From contig JAJZGG010000021.1 of NCBI GenBank assembly GCA_021804965.1, forward strand, positions 1-37,612: a DNA stretch of 37,612 bases, read 5' to 3'. The stretch is from Acidobacteriota bacterium. Lineage in GTDB: Bacteria; Acidobacteriota; Terriglobia; Terriglobales; Acidobacteriaceae. The translations under genes were made by a program, and so were the position numbers. The notes under the pieces were generated by a model that had not been told where the DNA came from, ran no database searches, and saw only the letters and a program-made list of their open reading frames with translations. Of the stretch, positions 14,857 to 24,275 are shown in pieces. Position 1 is the first letter of the stretch; the number at the start of each line of letters is the position of its first letter.

Positions 14857-16614
14857 TCAGGCGGACGGTTCTTCGATGCGCACCTCGCGGTCGCCGGCCA
14901 CGTTGTGCAGCGTCTGCCGGATGCCGCTGGGCCAGCGAATCTCGATGCTTGTGGCCTCCGTCGCCGAACCGAGTCCGAAGTGCGCGCGCTTGTCGCTGGA
15001 CGAGCAGTAGCTGCCGCCCGTGCTCACGGTCCACCACTGCGCCCCGGCCGGAGTCGTCAGCTTGATCACGGCACCAATGCCATCGCGATTGCTTGTATGG
15101 CCCACCAGGTAGAGCCGGATCCAGTGGTTCCGGGTGGATGTCTCGTTGCGCAGCAGATAGGCTGGTCCGTCGTTGGTGGTCACCACAACGTCCAGTCGCC
15201 CGTCATTGTCGAAGTCGCCGCAGGCCAGTCCGCGCCCCGCCCAACGCTGCTGAAAGACCTCACCGGAGCTTGCCGACACATCCTCAAATTTGCCATTCCC
15301 CAGGTTGCGCAGCAGCATCATCGATTCCCGATAACGCAGTTGGGGAAAGGTCAGCTCGATGTTGTCGATGACGTGCCCCTGGGCGACAAGAATGTCCTTC
15401 CAGCCATCGTTGTCGTAGTCCAGAAAACGCACGCCCCAGCCGGAGTGCAGCAGCGTGGCCCCGCCCACGCCGGACAGATAGCTGGCATAGCTGAAGCTGC
15501 CATCCCCGTTGTTCTGGTAGAGCGCATACTTCTGGTTCGCCAGGTTGGTTACGATCAGGTCCGGACGCCCGTCGTTGTCGTAGTCCTGAAAATCCGTGCC
15601 CATGCCGGCGTAGGTGTTGCCCATGCCATCCACGGCAATCTCGGCCAGCAGACCGGCATCCTCAAAGCTGCCATTGCCCTTGTTGTGATAGAGAAACTCG
15701 GTCATCGAGTCGTTCGCCACAAAGAGATCCACGTGCCCATCCCCGTCGTAATCGGCAGCAGAGATTCCCAGGCCCTTGCCAGGCAGCGCGATGCCGATCT
15801 TCTGCGAGACCTCGGTGAAGCGTCCGTTGCCCTCATTGTGAAAGACCAGCGGCGCAGCATTGGGAAACAGATCAGGATGGCAGTAGCTGCGATATCCGTC
15901 GCGATGTTCGCCGCACCAGATGTCAGGAAAATCCCACTGCATGTAGCGCAGCACCACCAGATCCAGCCGACCATCGTTGTCCAGATCCACCCAGAGTGCG
16001 CTGGTGCTCCAGCCGCTGCCGCCGGTTCCGCTGGCCTCCGTCACGTCGGTGAAGGTGCCGTCGCCGTTGTTGTGGTAGAGCCGGTTGCCGCCGAAGCCGG
16101 TCACGTAAATGTCGGCAAAGCCGTCGTTGTCGTAGTCGCCGATGGCCACGCCCATGTCATAGCCCACACCCTGCAGGCCGGCCTTTTCGGTCACGTCTTC
16201 AAACGTTCCATCCGGTTTCTGATGAAAGAGCCGGTTCCAGTACTCCGGGCCTGTCTTGCGCGGGATGGTCCCGGGAGCAGTGGGATCGGCCAGCGGCGCG
16301 CCGTTTACAAAGAAGATGTCGAGTCGGCCATCGTTGTCGTAGTCGAAGAGGGCAACGCCGGAGCCCATCGTCTCCGGCAGATATTTCTGCGAGGTGTGCG
16401 AGGCCCGGCCGCGAAAGGAGACGCCGCGCGCCGCTGTCACATCCGCGAACTGCCCCGGCACAGAGGCCGCATGGACTGGGGAAGGTTGTGCCGGGGCAGC
16501 TTGCGGCAATGCGTTCTGCACGGCCAGTGCCTCTGCAAAGGCTTTCATTCCAGCCGACGATTGGCTCACTGCGCCCAGCGCGGCGACAGACTTCAGAAAC
16601 TCTCGGCGATGCAT
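14857..16614 (-). CDS. Tat-exported CRTAC1-family FG-GAP/ASPIC-UnbV protein
   Basis: 585 residues. Start at ATG 16614 (MHRREFLKSVAALGAVSQ), preceded by AAGGAG (complement of 16624-16629); the frame is open further upstream without support. The RREFLK motif and following hydrophobic stretch indicate a twin-arginine signal, unlike the Sec-type signal of the CRTAC1 gene at 520. Residues ~70-480 carry FG-GAP/VCBS blades with loops DYDNDGRLDIFF, DYDNDGFADIYV, DLDNDGRLDLVV, DYDGDGHVDLFV. The ASPIC/UnbV domain is at the end (WPSGIRQTLHNVAGDREVRI). Tat export implies folding in the cytoplasm before transport. It is 91 bp downstream of the isomerase-like gene on the same strand and likely co-transcribed. 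Confidence 0.92.
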   Translation of the reverse strand: MHRREFLKSVAALGAVSQSSAGMKAFAEALAVQNALPQAAPAQPSPVHAASVPGQFADVTAARGVSFRGRASHTSQKYLPETMGSGVALFDYDNDGRLDIFFVNGAPLADPTAPGTIPRKTGPEYWNRLFHQKPDGTFEDVTEKAGLQGVGYDMGVAIGDYDNDGFADIYVTGFGGNRLYHNNGDGTFTDVTEASGTGGSGWSTSALWVDLDNDGRLDLVVLRYMQWDFPDIWCGEHRDGYRSYCHPDLFPNAAPLVFHNEGNGRFTEVSQKIGIALPGKGLGISAADYDGDGHVDLFVANDSMTEFLYHNKGNGSFEDAGLLAEIAVDGMGNTYAGMGTDFQDYDNDGRPDLIVTNLANQKYALYQNNGDGSFSYASYLSGVGGATLLHSGWGVRFLDYDNDGWKDILVAQGHVIDNIELTFPQLRYRESMMLLRNLGNGKFEDVSASSGEVFQQRWAGRGLACGDFDNDGRLDVVVTTNDGPAYLLRNETSTRNHWIRLYLVGHTSNRDGIGAVIKLTTPAGAQWWTVSTGGSYCSSSDKRAHFGLGSATEATSIEIRWPSGIRQTLHNVAGDREVRIEEPSA

Positions 16615-16705
16615 GGATGGGGAACTCCTTCGGGAAACCTCGCTGTCCAAGCTGCGATGCGAAGATTCAGGGCACGGCTCGATGGTCTGAATTGCAATGG
16701 ACCGA

Positions 16706-17686
16706 TCATACAGCGCAAAGCGTGACGGCCTGCTGCAGACTGGCAAGCGGATCTCCCAGGGGAATGAATTCATGGGCAACGTAGCCGGAGAAGGAAGTGG
16801 CGGCAATCGCGCGCATCACGCCGTCCCATTGCACCTCCTGCTGGTTGTTCAGTTCGTGGCGTCCCGGCACGCCGCCGGTGTGGAAGTGGCCGATGCAGTC
16901 GATGTTCTGGCGAATGGTCGTGATCAGGTCACCCTCCATGATCTGCATGTGATAGATGTCGTAGAGCAGGCGGATCTGCGGAGAATCCACCTCGCGAACC
17001 ACCGCAACCCCCCAGGCCGTGTGGTCGGCCATGTAGCCCGGATGGTCCACTTTGCTGTTCAGCAGCTCGAGACAGAGCTGGATGCCATGGTCTTCCATCA
17101 GCGGCTTCATGCGTTTCAGCCCGATGATCGTGTTCCGCATGCCTTCCGCGTCGGAGATGCCATCGCGCAGCCCGGCAAAGGTGATCACGCGCTGGACTCC
17201 GGCACGCTGCGCCAGCGGCAGATTTCGGCGCAGCCCGGCTTCAATCGCCGAGTGATGCTCCACCCGATTCAGCCCGCGCTGTATCTCTCCGGCATCGGCA
17301 TAGCCCATCGTGCAGACCAGTCCATAACGGCGGGGAACTGCGTACTCGGCAGGCTGCAGCAGATCGATGCCCGCCAGTCCCATGGCGGCTCCGGCAGCGC
17401 ACAACTGCTCCAGGCTCAGGCCGGAGTAGCACCAGCGGCAGGCCGACTGACGGATGCGGTGCGCAGCGACCGGCGCCTGTGGAGATGCGTTTGGGAGCGA
17501 TGGATTCTCCGGATCAGTCACGCCCTTCTTCTCCTGCAAAGAGGCCGCCGAGAGTTGCGCACCCGTCATCGCACCCGCCAGCGTGGCAGCGCCGGCCTGC
17601 AGCAGGTGGCGACGCGTGATGGCCGGCGCCGCAAGCTCGGCATCTGCAGACTCATTCCGCTTCCGATCTGTTCCTGTGGTCTTCAT
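16706..17686 (-). CDS. Tat-exported hydroxypyruvate isomerase-like TIM-barrel protein
   Basis: 326 residues. The N-terminus has ITRRHLLQAGAATLAGAMTGAQLSA, a twin-arginine signal after a longer hydrophilic lead. The rest is an AP-endonuclease-2-like TIM barrel of the hydroxypyruvate isomerase group: CLELLNSKVDHPGYM, LLYDIYHMQIMEGDL, GHFHTGGVPGRHEL and YVAHEFIP give the metal-binding Glu, Asp, His and Glu. The natural substrate is unknown; secreted Acidobacteriota members are usually annotated only as sugar isomerase/epimerase-like. It is first in a likely pair with the CRTAC1 gene. No good ribosome-binding site is seen before the ATG, so the exact start is less certain. Confidence 0.88.
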   Translation of the reverse strand: MKTTGTDRKRNESADAELAAPAITRRHLLQAGAATLAGAMTGAQLSAASLQEKKGVTDPENPSLPNASPQAPVAAHRIRQSACRWCYSGLSLEQLCAAGAAMGLAGIDLLQPAEYAVPRRYGLVCTMGYADAGEIQRGLNRVEHHSAIEAGLRRNLPLAQRAGVQRVITFAGLRDGISDAEGMRNTIIGLKRMKPLMEDHGIQLCLELLNSKVDHPGYMADHTAWGVAVVREVDSPQIRLLYDIYHMQIMEGDLITTIRQNIDCIGHFHTGGVPGRHELNNQQEVQWDGVMRAIAATSFSGYVAHEFIPLGDPLASLQQAVTLCAV

Positions 17687-17885
17687 CGGTCAGCCAACAG
17701 AGTGAAGAATCCCAGCCCGGGAAGTCAAACCGAGCCAACAGGGCGGCTGTTCGCCCAAGAGGACGTCCGGCAGGGAGGAATTCGGTAAATCGATTCCGGC
17801 GGGAAGTTGCCGTCAAAGGCTTTCTCTGCCAGCCTGCGGGCTGGAATTCCCCGGAAAATATTTTCAGAAATCCACCGAAATACTC

Positions 17886-17915
17886 TTGACATGTGCGATT
17901 TGGCTCCCGTAAACA
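17886..17915 (+). promoter_or_regulatory. Possible promoter of the TonB receptor operon
   Basis: TTGACA (17886-17891) is a perfect -35 consensus. An 18-bp spacer leads to TAAACA (17910-17915), a poor -10. It is followed ~50 bp downstream by the first LacI-type site, in a position where a bound repressor could block elongation or initiation. The start point is unproven. Confidence 0.35.
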
Positions 17916-17965
17916 TGTTCAACACGTTGGTTGGGTGCTTTCTGCGTAGCGAATAGGGGAAGCAC

Positions 17966-17979
17966 TGTAAACGGTTTCA
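17966..17979. promoter_or_regulatory. LacI-family operator-like site 1, TonB receptor leader
   Basis: TGTAAACGGTTTCA, an imperfect palindrome with central CG and the TGTAAACG arm typical of LacI-family and cre-like operators. It is ~90 bp upstream of the receptor start codon. A related site lies upstream of the GH35-type gene (27262-27275). Confidence 0.5.
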
Positions 17980-18043
17980 CTTAAATTGCAGGTACAGGCT
18001 CTCGGTGAATTCGCCAAACAACCCAATGTTGGCAGTTAAGAAA

Positions 18044-18056
18044 GAAAACGTTTTAC
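18044..18056. promoter_or_regulatory. LacI-family operator-like site 2, next to the ribosome-binding site
   Basis: GAAAACGTTTTAC holds the perfect palindrome AAAACGTTTT (18045-18054) with a central CG, as in LacI-type operators. It ends two bases before the GGAGG of the receptor gene, so a bound protein would block the leader directly. Confidence 0.42.
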
Positions 18057-18067
18057 TGGAGGCATCC

Positions 18068-21000
18068 ATGAGACTCTCCCGGCTGGGTTTCCGCATTCTG
18101 GTTTTGATCGGATTTCTCATCCTTCCCCTCGGTGCGTGGGCCCAATTGGATACGGGCGCTGTCACCGGTGTAGTCACCGACACTTCCGGAGCGATTGTGC
18201 CCGGCGCCACCGTCACCATCACCAACACGGAAACCGGCTTTGCCAGCACCACCAAGAGTGATTCGGCTGGCATCTACACCTTTTCGCCGATTCGCATCGG
18301 CTCCTACTCCATCACGGCCAGCGCACCCAGCTTTCAGACCACGAAGCAGGAGAATGTGGTCGTCCAGGTGCAGGAGCGGCTCAGCGTGAATCTGGCGCTG
18401 AAGCCCGGCGAGGTGACCGAAACGGTCACCGTCACCACAGCTCCGGCGCTGTTGCAGACGCAGAGCGGCTCGGTTGGCCAGGTCATGACGGCACAGACCA
18501 TCAACCATGTTCCGCTGAACGGGCGAAACTGGGTCTACATCGCGCAGCTGTCCACTGGAACGGCTCCAGCCGAGGGTTCGCGCGGCGGCGGCAAGGGAGA
18601 CTTTGAAGCCAACGGCCAGCGCGCCGAGCAGAATAACTTCATCCTGGACGGCGTGGACAACAACGTGAACGTGGTGGACTTTGCCAACGGTGCCAGTTAC
18701 GTGGTGCAGCCTCCGCCCGACGCGCTCTCCGAGTTCAAGGTGCAGACCGGCGACTATAGCGCAGAGTTCGGCCATTCGGCCGGTGCCGTGGTGAACGCAA
18801 CCATCAAGTCCGGAACCAACCAGATCCACGGCGATCTCTGGGAGTATTTCCGCAACACCGTCTTGGACTCAAAGAACTTCAACGCGCTGACGGTTCCGAA
18901 TTATCACGAGAACCAGTTCGGCGCGACTCTGGGCTTCCCGATCCTGAAGAACAAGCTCTTCTTCTTCGGCGATGTGCAGGCCAACCGCATCGTCTTCGGC
19001 AACACGCAGACGCTCACCGTGCCCACGGCGCTGATGCGGCAGGGCAACTTCAGTGAGCTGCTCAGCACCTCGCTCACCGGTTCCGCCCAGCCGATCTATC
19101 TCTACCAGCCCAACCAGCAGAATGGGGCACTGCTGCAGTGCAACGGACAGCAGAACGTCTTCTGCGCGAACCAGATGAGCAAGGTGGCGCAGAACATTCT
19201 CAACCTCTATCCCATGCCGAATGCCAACGCGGGCAAGACGTACAACAACTACATCGTCAACGCCAACGATACGGACAACACCTTCCAGTGGGATACCCGC
19301 ATGGACTATAACGCGACGAACAACGATCAGATGTTTGCGCGTTTCAGCTACTACCATGAACCGGGCAACTATCTTCCGCCGCTCGGCCCCATTCTGGACG
19401 GTGGCAGCTTCGGCAACGACGGCAACATCATCAATCTGGGCGAGAACTTCGTCCTGAGCGAGACGCACGTCTTCACGCCCACGCTCTCCAACGAATTCCG
19501 CTTCGGCTACAACTATCTGCACGACGGCTATGTGCAGCCCAATGCCAACACGGACATCGCAAAGACGCTGGGTCTGGGTGGCATTCCGTATGGTCCGGAT
19601 TTCCCGCAGAACGGCGGCCTTCCCAATGTCTCCATCGGTGGCATCTCCAACTTCGGCAGCACCACGTTCTATGTCACCGACGAGCATGAGAACGTCTTCC
19701 AGATTCTGGACAACGTGACCAAGGTGGTCGGCAACCACACGCTTCGCATGGGTGTGGACTTCCAGAGCGTACGATTCTCCACGCTGCAGCCGCCCTATCC
19801 CCGCGGCACGTACAGCTTTACCGGAACCTATACCAGCAACCTGAATGCCAACTTCACCGGCTATGGTGTGGCCGATTTTCTGGCCGACCAGAACAACAGC
19901 GCGCAGATCTCGAACGAGTTCAAGAACGGCGATGCGCACTGGTATCGCGCCGGCTACTTTGAGGATGACTGGCGCGTCAATGACAAACTGACGCTGAATC
20001 TGGGTCTGCGCTACGACTACTACCAGCCCTACAAGGATGTGGGCGGCTATCAGGCCAGCTACTATGTCAACGGTCCTGTGGGTCCGGGCTTTGGACAGGG
20101 TGTCTTTGAGATTCCCTCTCAGCAGCGGAAATATCCCATCAACTCCCTGTTTACGGATCTGCTGGCCAAGGACCACATCTCGCTTCAGTATGTGGACAAT
20201 CCAGCCCTGATCAATGCGCAGAAGACCAACTTTGCGCCGCGTTTCGGCTTCTCCTACGCGCTGGATGACAACGATGTTGTGCGCGGTGGCTTCGGCATCT
20301 TCTACGGAGGCCTGGAGAGTACCGGATACTATCCGAACCTGGGTGAAAACTATCCCTTCCAGTTCACGGATACCTTCCCGGCACCGAACTGCGTCGCCAA
20401 CAACTGCCCAAGCATCAGTGATCCGGCCTATGGCGGCATCTCGCTGGAGAATGGATTCACGACGCAGCTGGCAAACGGCCTGGCGAACTTCATCTCCACG
20501 CCGGCACTGCGCGGATCGGACCAGAACACCAAGACGCCGTACACGGAAGACTACAACCTGTCCTATCAGCATCAGTTCAATACCGATCTGGCCATGACCC
20601 TGTCCTACGTGGGCGATGTTTCCCGCCATCTGCAGGTCTTCCCGGATCCCAACAATCCCTTTGCGCTGACCAATCCTTCGGTCAATTCGCAGATTTACCG
20701 TCCATTCCCGGACTTTGGCGGAACCGCTTATACCAACTACGCCGGCGAGAGCAATTACAACTCCCTGCAGGCCAAGCTGGAGAAGCGCATGTCGCACGGG
20801 ATCAACTTCCTGGCCAGCTACACCTGGGCGCATTCGCTGGACGACGCTCCCACGCCGCTGGGCAGCACCGGGGATGGCGGATACAGGAACAACAACCTGC
20901 TGCCCATCCGCAGCGACTACAGCAACTCGCCCTTCGACGTGCGGCAGCGCTTTACCTTCAACGGATACTACGATCTTCCGTTTGGCAAAGGGCGTGCCTT

Positions 21001-21628
21001 CCTGAATCACAACGGCGTGCTGAATGCCATTGTCGGCGACTGGTCCACCAACCTGACCTTCTTCGCCCAGACCGGCAATCCCTTCACCGTCTACCCCAAC
21101 AACACCGGCCCGTCCGGCGGTGGAACCCGTGCCATCCTGATCGGCGACCCCTACAAGGGTGGTGGCAGTCCCAATTCCACCAATCCCAACGTCAGTTGCC
21201 CGGCCAAGGTGAAGACGCTGCAGAACTGGTACAACCCATGCGCCTTTGCCAACCCGGTCTCCGGGACGGAGATCAGCCCGGGGCCAAACAACGGCAGCTA
21301 CACCACGCCGCAGCCTGGCTACAAGTATCCGGCCCAGGTTACGGCTGGCTCTGAGGTGCTGCAGCTGCTGGGCGGCAAGCGCAATGAGCTCTACGGGCCT
21401 GGCTATGAGCGGATCAACATGTCCGTCTTCAAGCAGTTCCCCACCTTCCGCACGCAGTATCTGGAGTTCCGCGCCGATATCTTCAACGTGCTGAACACAC
21501 CGGCATACGGCATTCCCAGCGTCACCAACATCAACTCGAACGGCGGCGAAATCTCCTCGCCTCGTTTCTTCCAGAACTTTACTCCGGATGCGCGCTTCTT
21601 CCAGTTCGCAATGAAGTATCAGTTCTGA
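18068..21628 (+). CDS. TonB-dependent receptor with carboxypeptidase regulatory-like domain
   Basis: 1186 residues from ATG 18068, chosen because GGAGG lies five bases upstream and a signal peptide follows (MRLSRLGFRILVLIGF...GAWAQ); an in-frame GTG at 18005 adds 21 unlikely residues. Residues ~28-115 form a CarboxypepD_reg/Cna-B-like fold (GAVTGVVTDTSGAIVPGATVTI). A plug domain follows (~120-240: VPLNGRNWVYIAQLSTG, NNFILDGVDNN), then a large beta barrel ending in a terminal aromatic (FAMKYQF). This is the Oar-like receptor class expanded in Acidobacteriota; with no SusD, the ligand is unknown but probably a carbohydrate or complex organic polymer. First gene of a four-gene cluster on the same strand. 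Confidence 0.94.
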   Translation: MRLSRLGFRILVLIGFLILPLGAWAQLDTGAVTGVVTDTSGAIVPGATVTITNTETGFASTTKSDSAGIYTFSPIRIGSYSITASAPSFQTTKQENVVVQVQERLSVNLALKPGEVTETVTVTTAPALLQTQSGSVGQVMTAQTINHVPLNGRNWVYIAQLSTGTAPAEGSRGGGKGDFEANGQRAEQNNFILDGVDNNVNVVDFANGASYVVQPPPDALSEFKVQTGDYSAEFGHSAGAVVNATIKSGTNQIHGDLWEYFRNTVLDSKNFNALTVPNYHENQFGATLGFPILKNKLFFFGDVQANRIVFGNTQTLTVPTALMRQGNFSELLSTSLTGSAQPIYLYQPNQQNGALLQCNGQQNVFCANQMSKVAQNILNLYPMPNANAGKTYNNYIVNANDTDNTFQWDTRMDYNATNNDQMFARFSYYHEPGNYLPPLGPILDGGSFGNDGNIINLGENFVLSETHVFTPTLSNEFRFGYNYLHDGYVQPNANTDIAKTLGLGGIPYGPDFPQNGGLPNVSIGGISNFGSTTFYVTDEHENVFQILDNVTKVVGNHTLRMGVDFQSVRFSTLQPPYPRGTYSFTGTYTSNLNANFTGYGVADFLADQNNSAQISNEFKNGDAHWYRAGYFEDDWRVNDKLTLNLGLRYDYYQPYKDVGGYQASYYVNGPVGPGFGQGVFEIPSQQRKYPINSLFTDLLAKDHISLQYVDNPALINAQKTNFAPRFGFSYALDDNDVVRGGFGIFYGGLESTGYYPNLGENYPFQFTDTFPAPNCVANNCPSISDPAYGGISLENGFTTQLANGLANFISTPALRGSDQNTKTPYTEDYNLSYQHQFNTDLAMTLSYVGDVSRHLQVFPDPNNPFALTNPSVNSQIYRPFPDFGGTAYTNYAGESNYNSLQAKLEKRMSHGINFLASYTWAHSLDDAPTPLGSTGDGGYRNNNLLPIRSDYSNSPFDVRQRFTFNGYYDLPFGKGRAFLNHNGVLNAIVGDWSTNLTFFAQTGNPFTVYPNNTGPSGGGTRAILIGDPYKGGGSPNSTNPNVSCPAKVKTLQNWYNPCAFANPVSGTEISPGPNNGSYTTPQPGYKYPAQVTAGSEVLQLLGGKRNELYGPGYERINMSVFKQFPTFRTQYLEFRADIFNVLNTPAYGIPSVTNINSNGGEISSPRFFQNFTPDARFFQFAMKYQF

Positions 21629-21643
21629 TTTAGACTTCACGGT

Positions 21644-21665
21644 GTGGGGCGGCTTGCCGCCCCAC
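21644..21665 (+). terminator. Strong GC hairpin between receptor and TPR genes
   Basis: GTGGGGCGGC (21644-21653) and GCCGCCCCAC (21656-21665) are perfect complements separated by TT. The stem is very stable, has no T-run, and ends 19 bases before the TPR start codon. It could stabilise the receptor mRNA, attenuate transcription into the downstream genes, or slow their translation, giving high receptor and low downstream expression. Confidence 0.55.
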
Positions 21666-21684
21666 ATTGGGAGCACTCCCCGGT

Positions 21685-23112
21685 ATGGTTCTCCAAATCA
21701 CTTCGCTCGTGCGCTCAGCCGTTCTCGTGCTGGGTGCCTTGGTCTGCGGTGCCGCCGGCCTTGGCGCGCAGAGCCCGACCCGCGCCACTGGCCCAGCCGC
21801 AAACAACGCCACAGCCAGTGACGATCAACGCTTCCAACAGGCGATGGCAGCCATGCAATCCGGGCAACTGGCCCAGGCGCGCCGCCTGCTGCAACAGCTC
21901 CACGTGCGTCATCCGCACACATTTTCCGTCGATGAGTCCCTTGGGCTGGTCTGTGCCCGCATGGGAGATCTGCAGGCCGCGCGGACGTATCTTCAGGCTG
22001 CCACCCAGGACGATGCCAGCTCTGCCGTTGCCCAGGCCAATCTCGGCACCGCCTATCTCAAGCTGAAGCAGTACGACGCTGCGGTCAAGGCCTTTCAGCT
22101 CAGCGCGCAACTGGATCCGCAGAACGCCTCCACGCAGGCCGCGCTGGGCCAGGCGCTCATGCTCGTGCACCAGCCCAAGGCTGCGGTTGTGGCATTTCGC
22201 GCAGCCCTGGCCGGCAATGCCGACGATCCCACCCTGCTCTACAACACGGCACTGGCGGAGTTCCAGGCCGGCAACGCTGCGGCTGCGCAGCCGCTGCTGG
22301 CACGCATGCCGGGCGTGGATGCCTCCGCGGAAGCACAGTCGCTGCTGGGGGATATCGATGAGTCCATGGCGCAATACAAGGACGCAGCCGTGCACTATGC
22401 GGCAGCCGCACAGCTCGATCCCAGTGAGCCGAATCTCTTTCTGCTGGGAATCGAGTTTCTGCGGCACTGGACATTTGATCCTGCGATCAAAGAGTTTGAG
22501 GCCGGCGTCAAGCGGTATCCCACCAGCACACGGATGCAGGTCGGCCTGGGCGTGGCCTACTACGGCGGCAGTTATTACGACAAGGCGATTCCCATCTTCG
22601 CCAGCCTGCTGCAGCAGTCGCCGGACAATGCACTCTACGCCGAGCTGCTGGGGCGCGACTGCACCGTGCTCACGGAAGGCATTCGTCCCGAGTGCGCAAC
22701 GCTGGTGCAGTTTGCGATGCGCCATCCTGGCAATGCCATCATCGCCACCTATGCGGCCACCAGCATCCTGCATCAGCCCCAGGGGCAGCAGCAGCTGGAC
22801 ACGGTTCACACCCTGCTGACCCAGGCGCTGCATGCCGATCCGCAGATGGCGGAGGCGCACTTTGCCATGGGACTGCTGCTCCAGCAGCAGCGCCAGTGGC
22901 AGCAAAGTATCGCTCCGCTGCAGGCGGCCATTGCGTTGAAGCCGGACTACGCCACGGCCCACTATCGACTGGCACTGGCCTACAACCATGCCGGCAACCG
23001 CCAGCAGGCGCAGCAGGAGATTGCGCTCGAACTCAAATACAGCAAAGCGGAGCACGCCGAGGTGGAGAATCGTCTGCGCTCGGTGACCACGTTCCTGGTG
23101 AAGATGCAATGA
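21685..23112 (+). CDS. Exported tetratricopeptide-repeat protein
   Basis: 475 residues from ATG 21685 (MVLQITSLVRSAVLVLGALVCGAAGLGAQS, a Sec signal peptide); TTG 21667 in frame is less likely. From residue ~50 to the end come ~10 TPR-like units, for example VAQANLGTAYLKLKQYDAAVKAFQLSAQLDPQN and MAEAHFAMGLLLQQQRQWQQSIAPLQAAIALKPDYATAHYRLALAYNHAG. It is probably a periplasmic scaffold. It starts 57 bp after the receptor, and its stop overlaps the next start (ATGA), so it is part of the same cluster and likely works with the phosphatase-fold protein. Confidence 0.9.
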   Translation: MVLQITSLVRSAVLVLGALVCGAAGLGAQSPTRATGPAANNATASDDQRFQQAMAAMQSGQLAQARRLLQQLHVRHPHTFSVDESLGLVCARMGDLQAARTYLQAATQDDASSAVAQANLGTAYLKLKQYDAAVKAFQLSAQLDPQNASTQAALGQALMLVHQPKAAVVAFRAALAGNADDPTLLYNTALAEFQAGNAAAAQPLLARMPGVDASAEAQSLLGDIDESMAQYKDAAVHYAAAAQLDPSEPNLFLLGIEFLRHWTFDPAIKEFEAGVKRYPTSTRMQVGLGVAYYGGSYYDKAIPIFASLLQQSPDNALYAELLGRDCTVLTEGIRPECATLVQFAMRHPGNAIIATYAATSILHQPQGQQQLDTVHTLLTQALHADPQMAEAHFAMGLLLQQQRQWQQSIAPLQAAIALKPDYATAHYRLALAYNHAGNRQQAQQEIALELKYSKAEHAEVENRLRSVTTFLVKMQ

Positions 23113-24275
23113 GCAACCGACCATCCCCGGCGCAGTTTCGTCAGGCCTCGCAGCAGGTTGCGATGGATCGCAGGGAGTTTCTGCGCGCAGCCGGACTGAT
23201 GGGCGCGGCGGCACCGCTGCTGGGCATGACGCCGCTTCGCGCAGCCGCCAAACCTCGCGAACAGAAGGTTGTCGTTGTCACCTTCGGCGGGGGAGCACGC
23301 GATGAGGAGACCTTTGCCCCGGACGGGCAGGAGAATATTCCGCACCTCATCGGCACGCTGCTTCCGCAGGCAACGTTTTTCACGCAGGTGGTCAACCGGG
23401 GCATTCTTGGCCATTACGTGGCCACAGCCAGCCTGGCAACCGGTGCCTATGAGACCTTCAATAACTTTGCCGACACTTCACCGGCCAACCCCACCGTCTT
23501 CGAGTACTACCGCAAGGCGCTGCATCGCCCCCCCACCGATGCCTGGGTGGTTGCGCCCAGCAATGGGTTCAACCGCATTGGAGAAAGCGACGCGCGCGGC
23601 TACGGTGCCGGTCTGGGTGCGGGTGTCATCCTGCCCAAACATCTGCTGGCCGCCGCGATGCCACAGCACCAGCACGGCGCTTACACGCATCTGCTGCGCG
23701 ACAACTATGAGGATCCCTACTACACCCCGGATCTGCAGGGCGGCGAGTTCGAGCTGAACCAGCTGGATTCCATGCTCAAGCTCTCCGTGGAAGAGTTCAC
23801 GCACCACGCGCGCAGTCTGAGCAGTGCCGATGAGCTTTCGGTTTATGTCGCGCGTCAGCTCATGCGTCAGCACGCACCCAGCCTGCTCTGGATCACCCTG
23901 CATGACATGGATGTGGCGCACTCCGGTGCATACTCGCTCTATGTGGAGGGCATTCGCCGCTCGGATCGCCTGTGCGCGGAGATCTGGCAGACGATTCAAA
24001 GCGATCCCGAGTATGCCGGTCGCACGACCATGCTGGTTCTGCCGGACTTTGGCCGCGACTCCGATTTTGACTCCGGCGGAAATGGATTCCAGCATCACCG
24101 CACCGGCGATGCCCTGTCCCGCACAACGTGGATGATGGCGCTCGGTCCGGGTATCCGCGCCGGTGCCGTGGTGGATCGTCCTGTGCAGTCGACCGATCTG
24201 GTGCCGACCATCGGCGCGCGGATGGGCTTTGCCACGCCCCGTGCGCAGGGCCGTGTGCTCAGCGAGGTGCTCTGA
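23109..24275 (+). CDS. Tat-exported alkaline-phosphatase/sulfatase-fold protein
   Basis: 388 residues. ATG overlaps the TPR stop. MDRREFLRAAGLMGAAAPLLGMTPLRAAA (about residues 18-48) is a twin-arginine signal. The body fits the alkaline phosphatase-like superfamily: KVVVVTFGGGARDEETF near the start, PDFGRDSDFDSGGNGFQHHRTGD with likely metal-binding Asp and His residues, and the characteristic end STDLVPTIGARMGF. It also resembles DUF1501-type sulfatase relatives. The nucleophile Ser/Thr/Cys of sulfatases or phosphatases cannot be placed with certainty, so the hydrolysed bond is unknown. Probably periplasmic, where it could process the ligand taken up by the neighbouring receptor. Confidence 0.8.
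   Translation: MSNRPSPAQFRQASQQVAMDRREFLRAAGLMGAAAPLLGMTPLRAAAKPREQKVVVVTFGGGARDEETFAPDGQENIPHLIGTLLPQATFFTQVVNRGILGHYVATASLATGAYETFNNFADTSPANPTVFEYYRKALHRPPTDAWVVAPSNGFNRIGESDARGYGAGLGAGVILPKHLLAAAMPQHQHGAYTHLLRDNYEDPYYTPDLQGGEFELNQLDSMLKLSVEEFTHHARSLSSADELSVYVARQLMRQHAPSLLWITLHDMDVAHSGAYSLYVEGIRRSDRLCAEIWQTIQSDPEYAGRTTMLVLPDFGRDSDFDSGGNGFQHHRTGDALSRTTWMMALGPGIRAGAVVDRPVQSTDLVPTIGARMGFATPRAQGRVLSEVL

Larger units (their letters stand above)
17687..18067. other. Divergent intergenic region before the TonB receptor
   Basis: This 381-bp region has no gene. It holds a TTGACA box, an AACATGTT palindrome (17912-17919), two LacI-type operator-like sites (17966-17979 and 18044-18056) and a strong ribosome-binding site at its right end. 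It also has to carry the promoter of the isomerase-like gene on the left. Confidence 0.6.

Noticed and set aside
18869-21676. 935-residue open frame on the minus strand
   Set aside because: It is fully antisense to the well-supported TonB receptor; composition is typical of a shadow frame in GC-rich DNA and no domain is visible.
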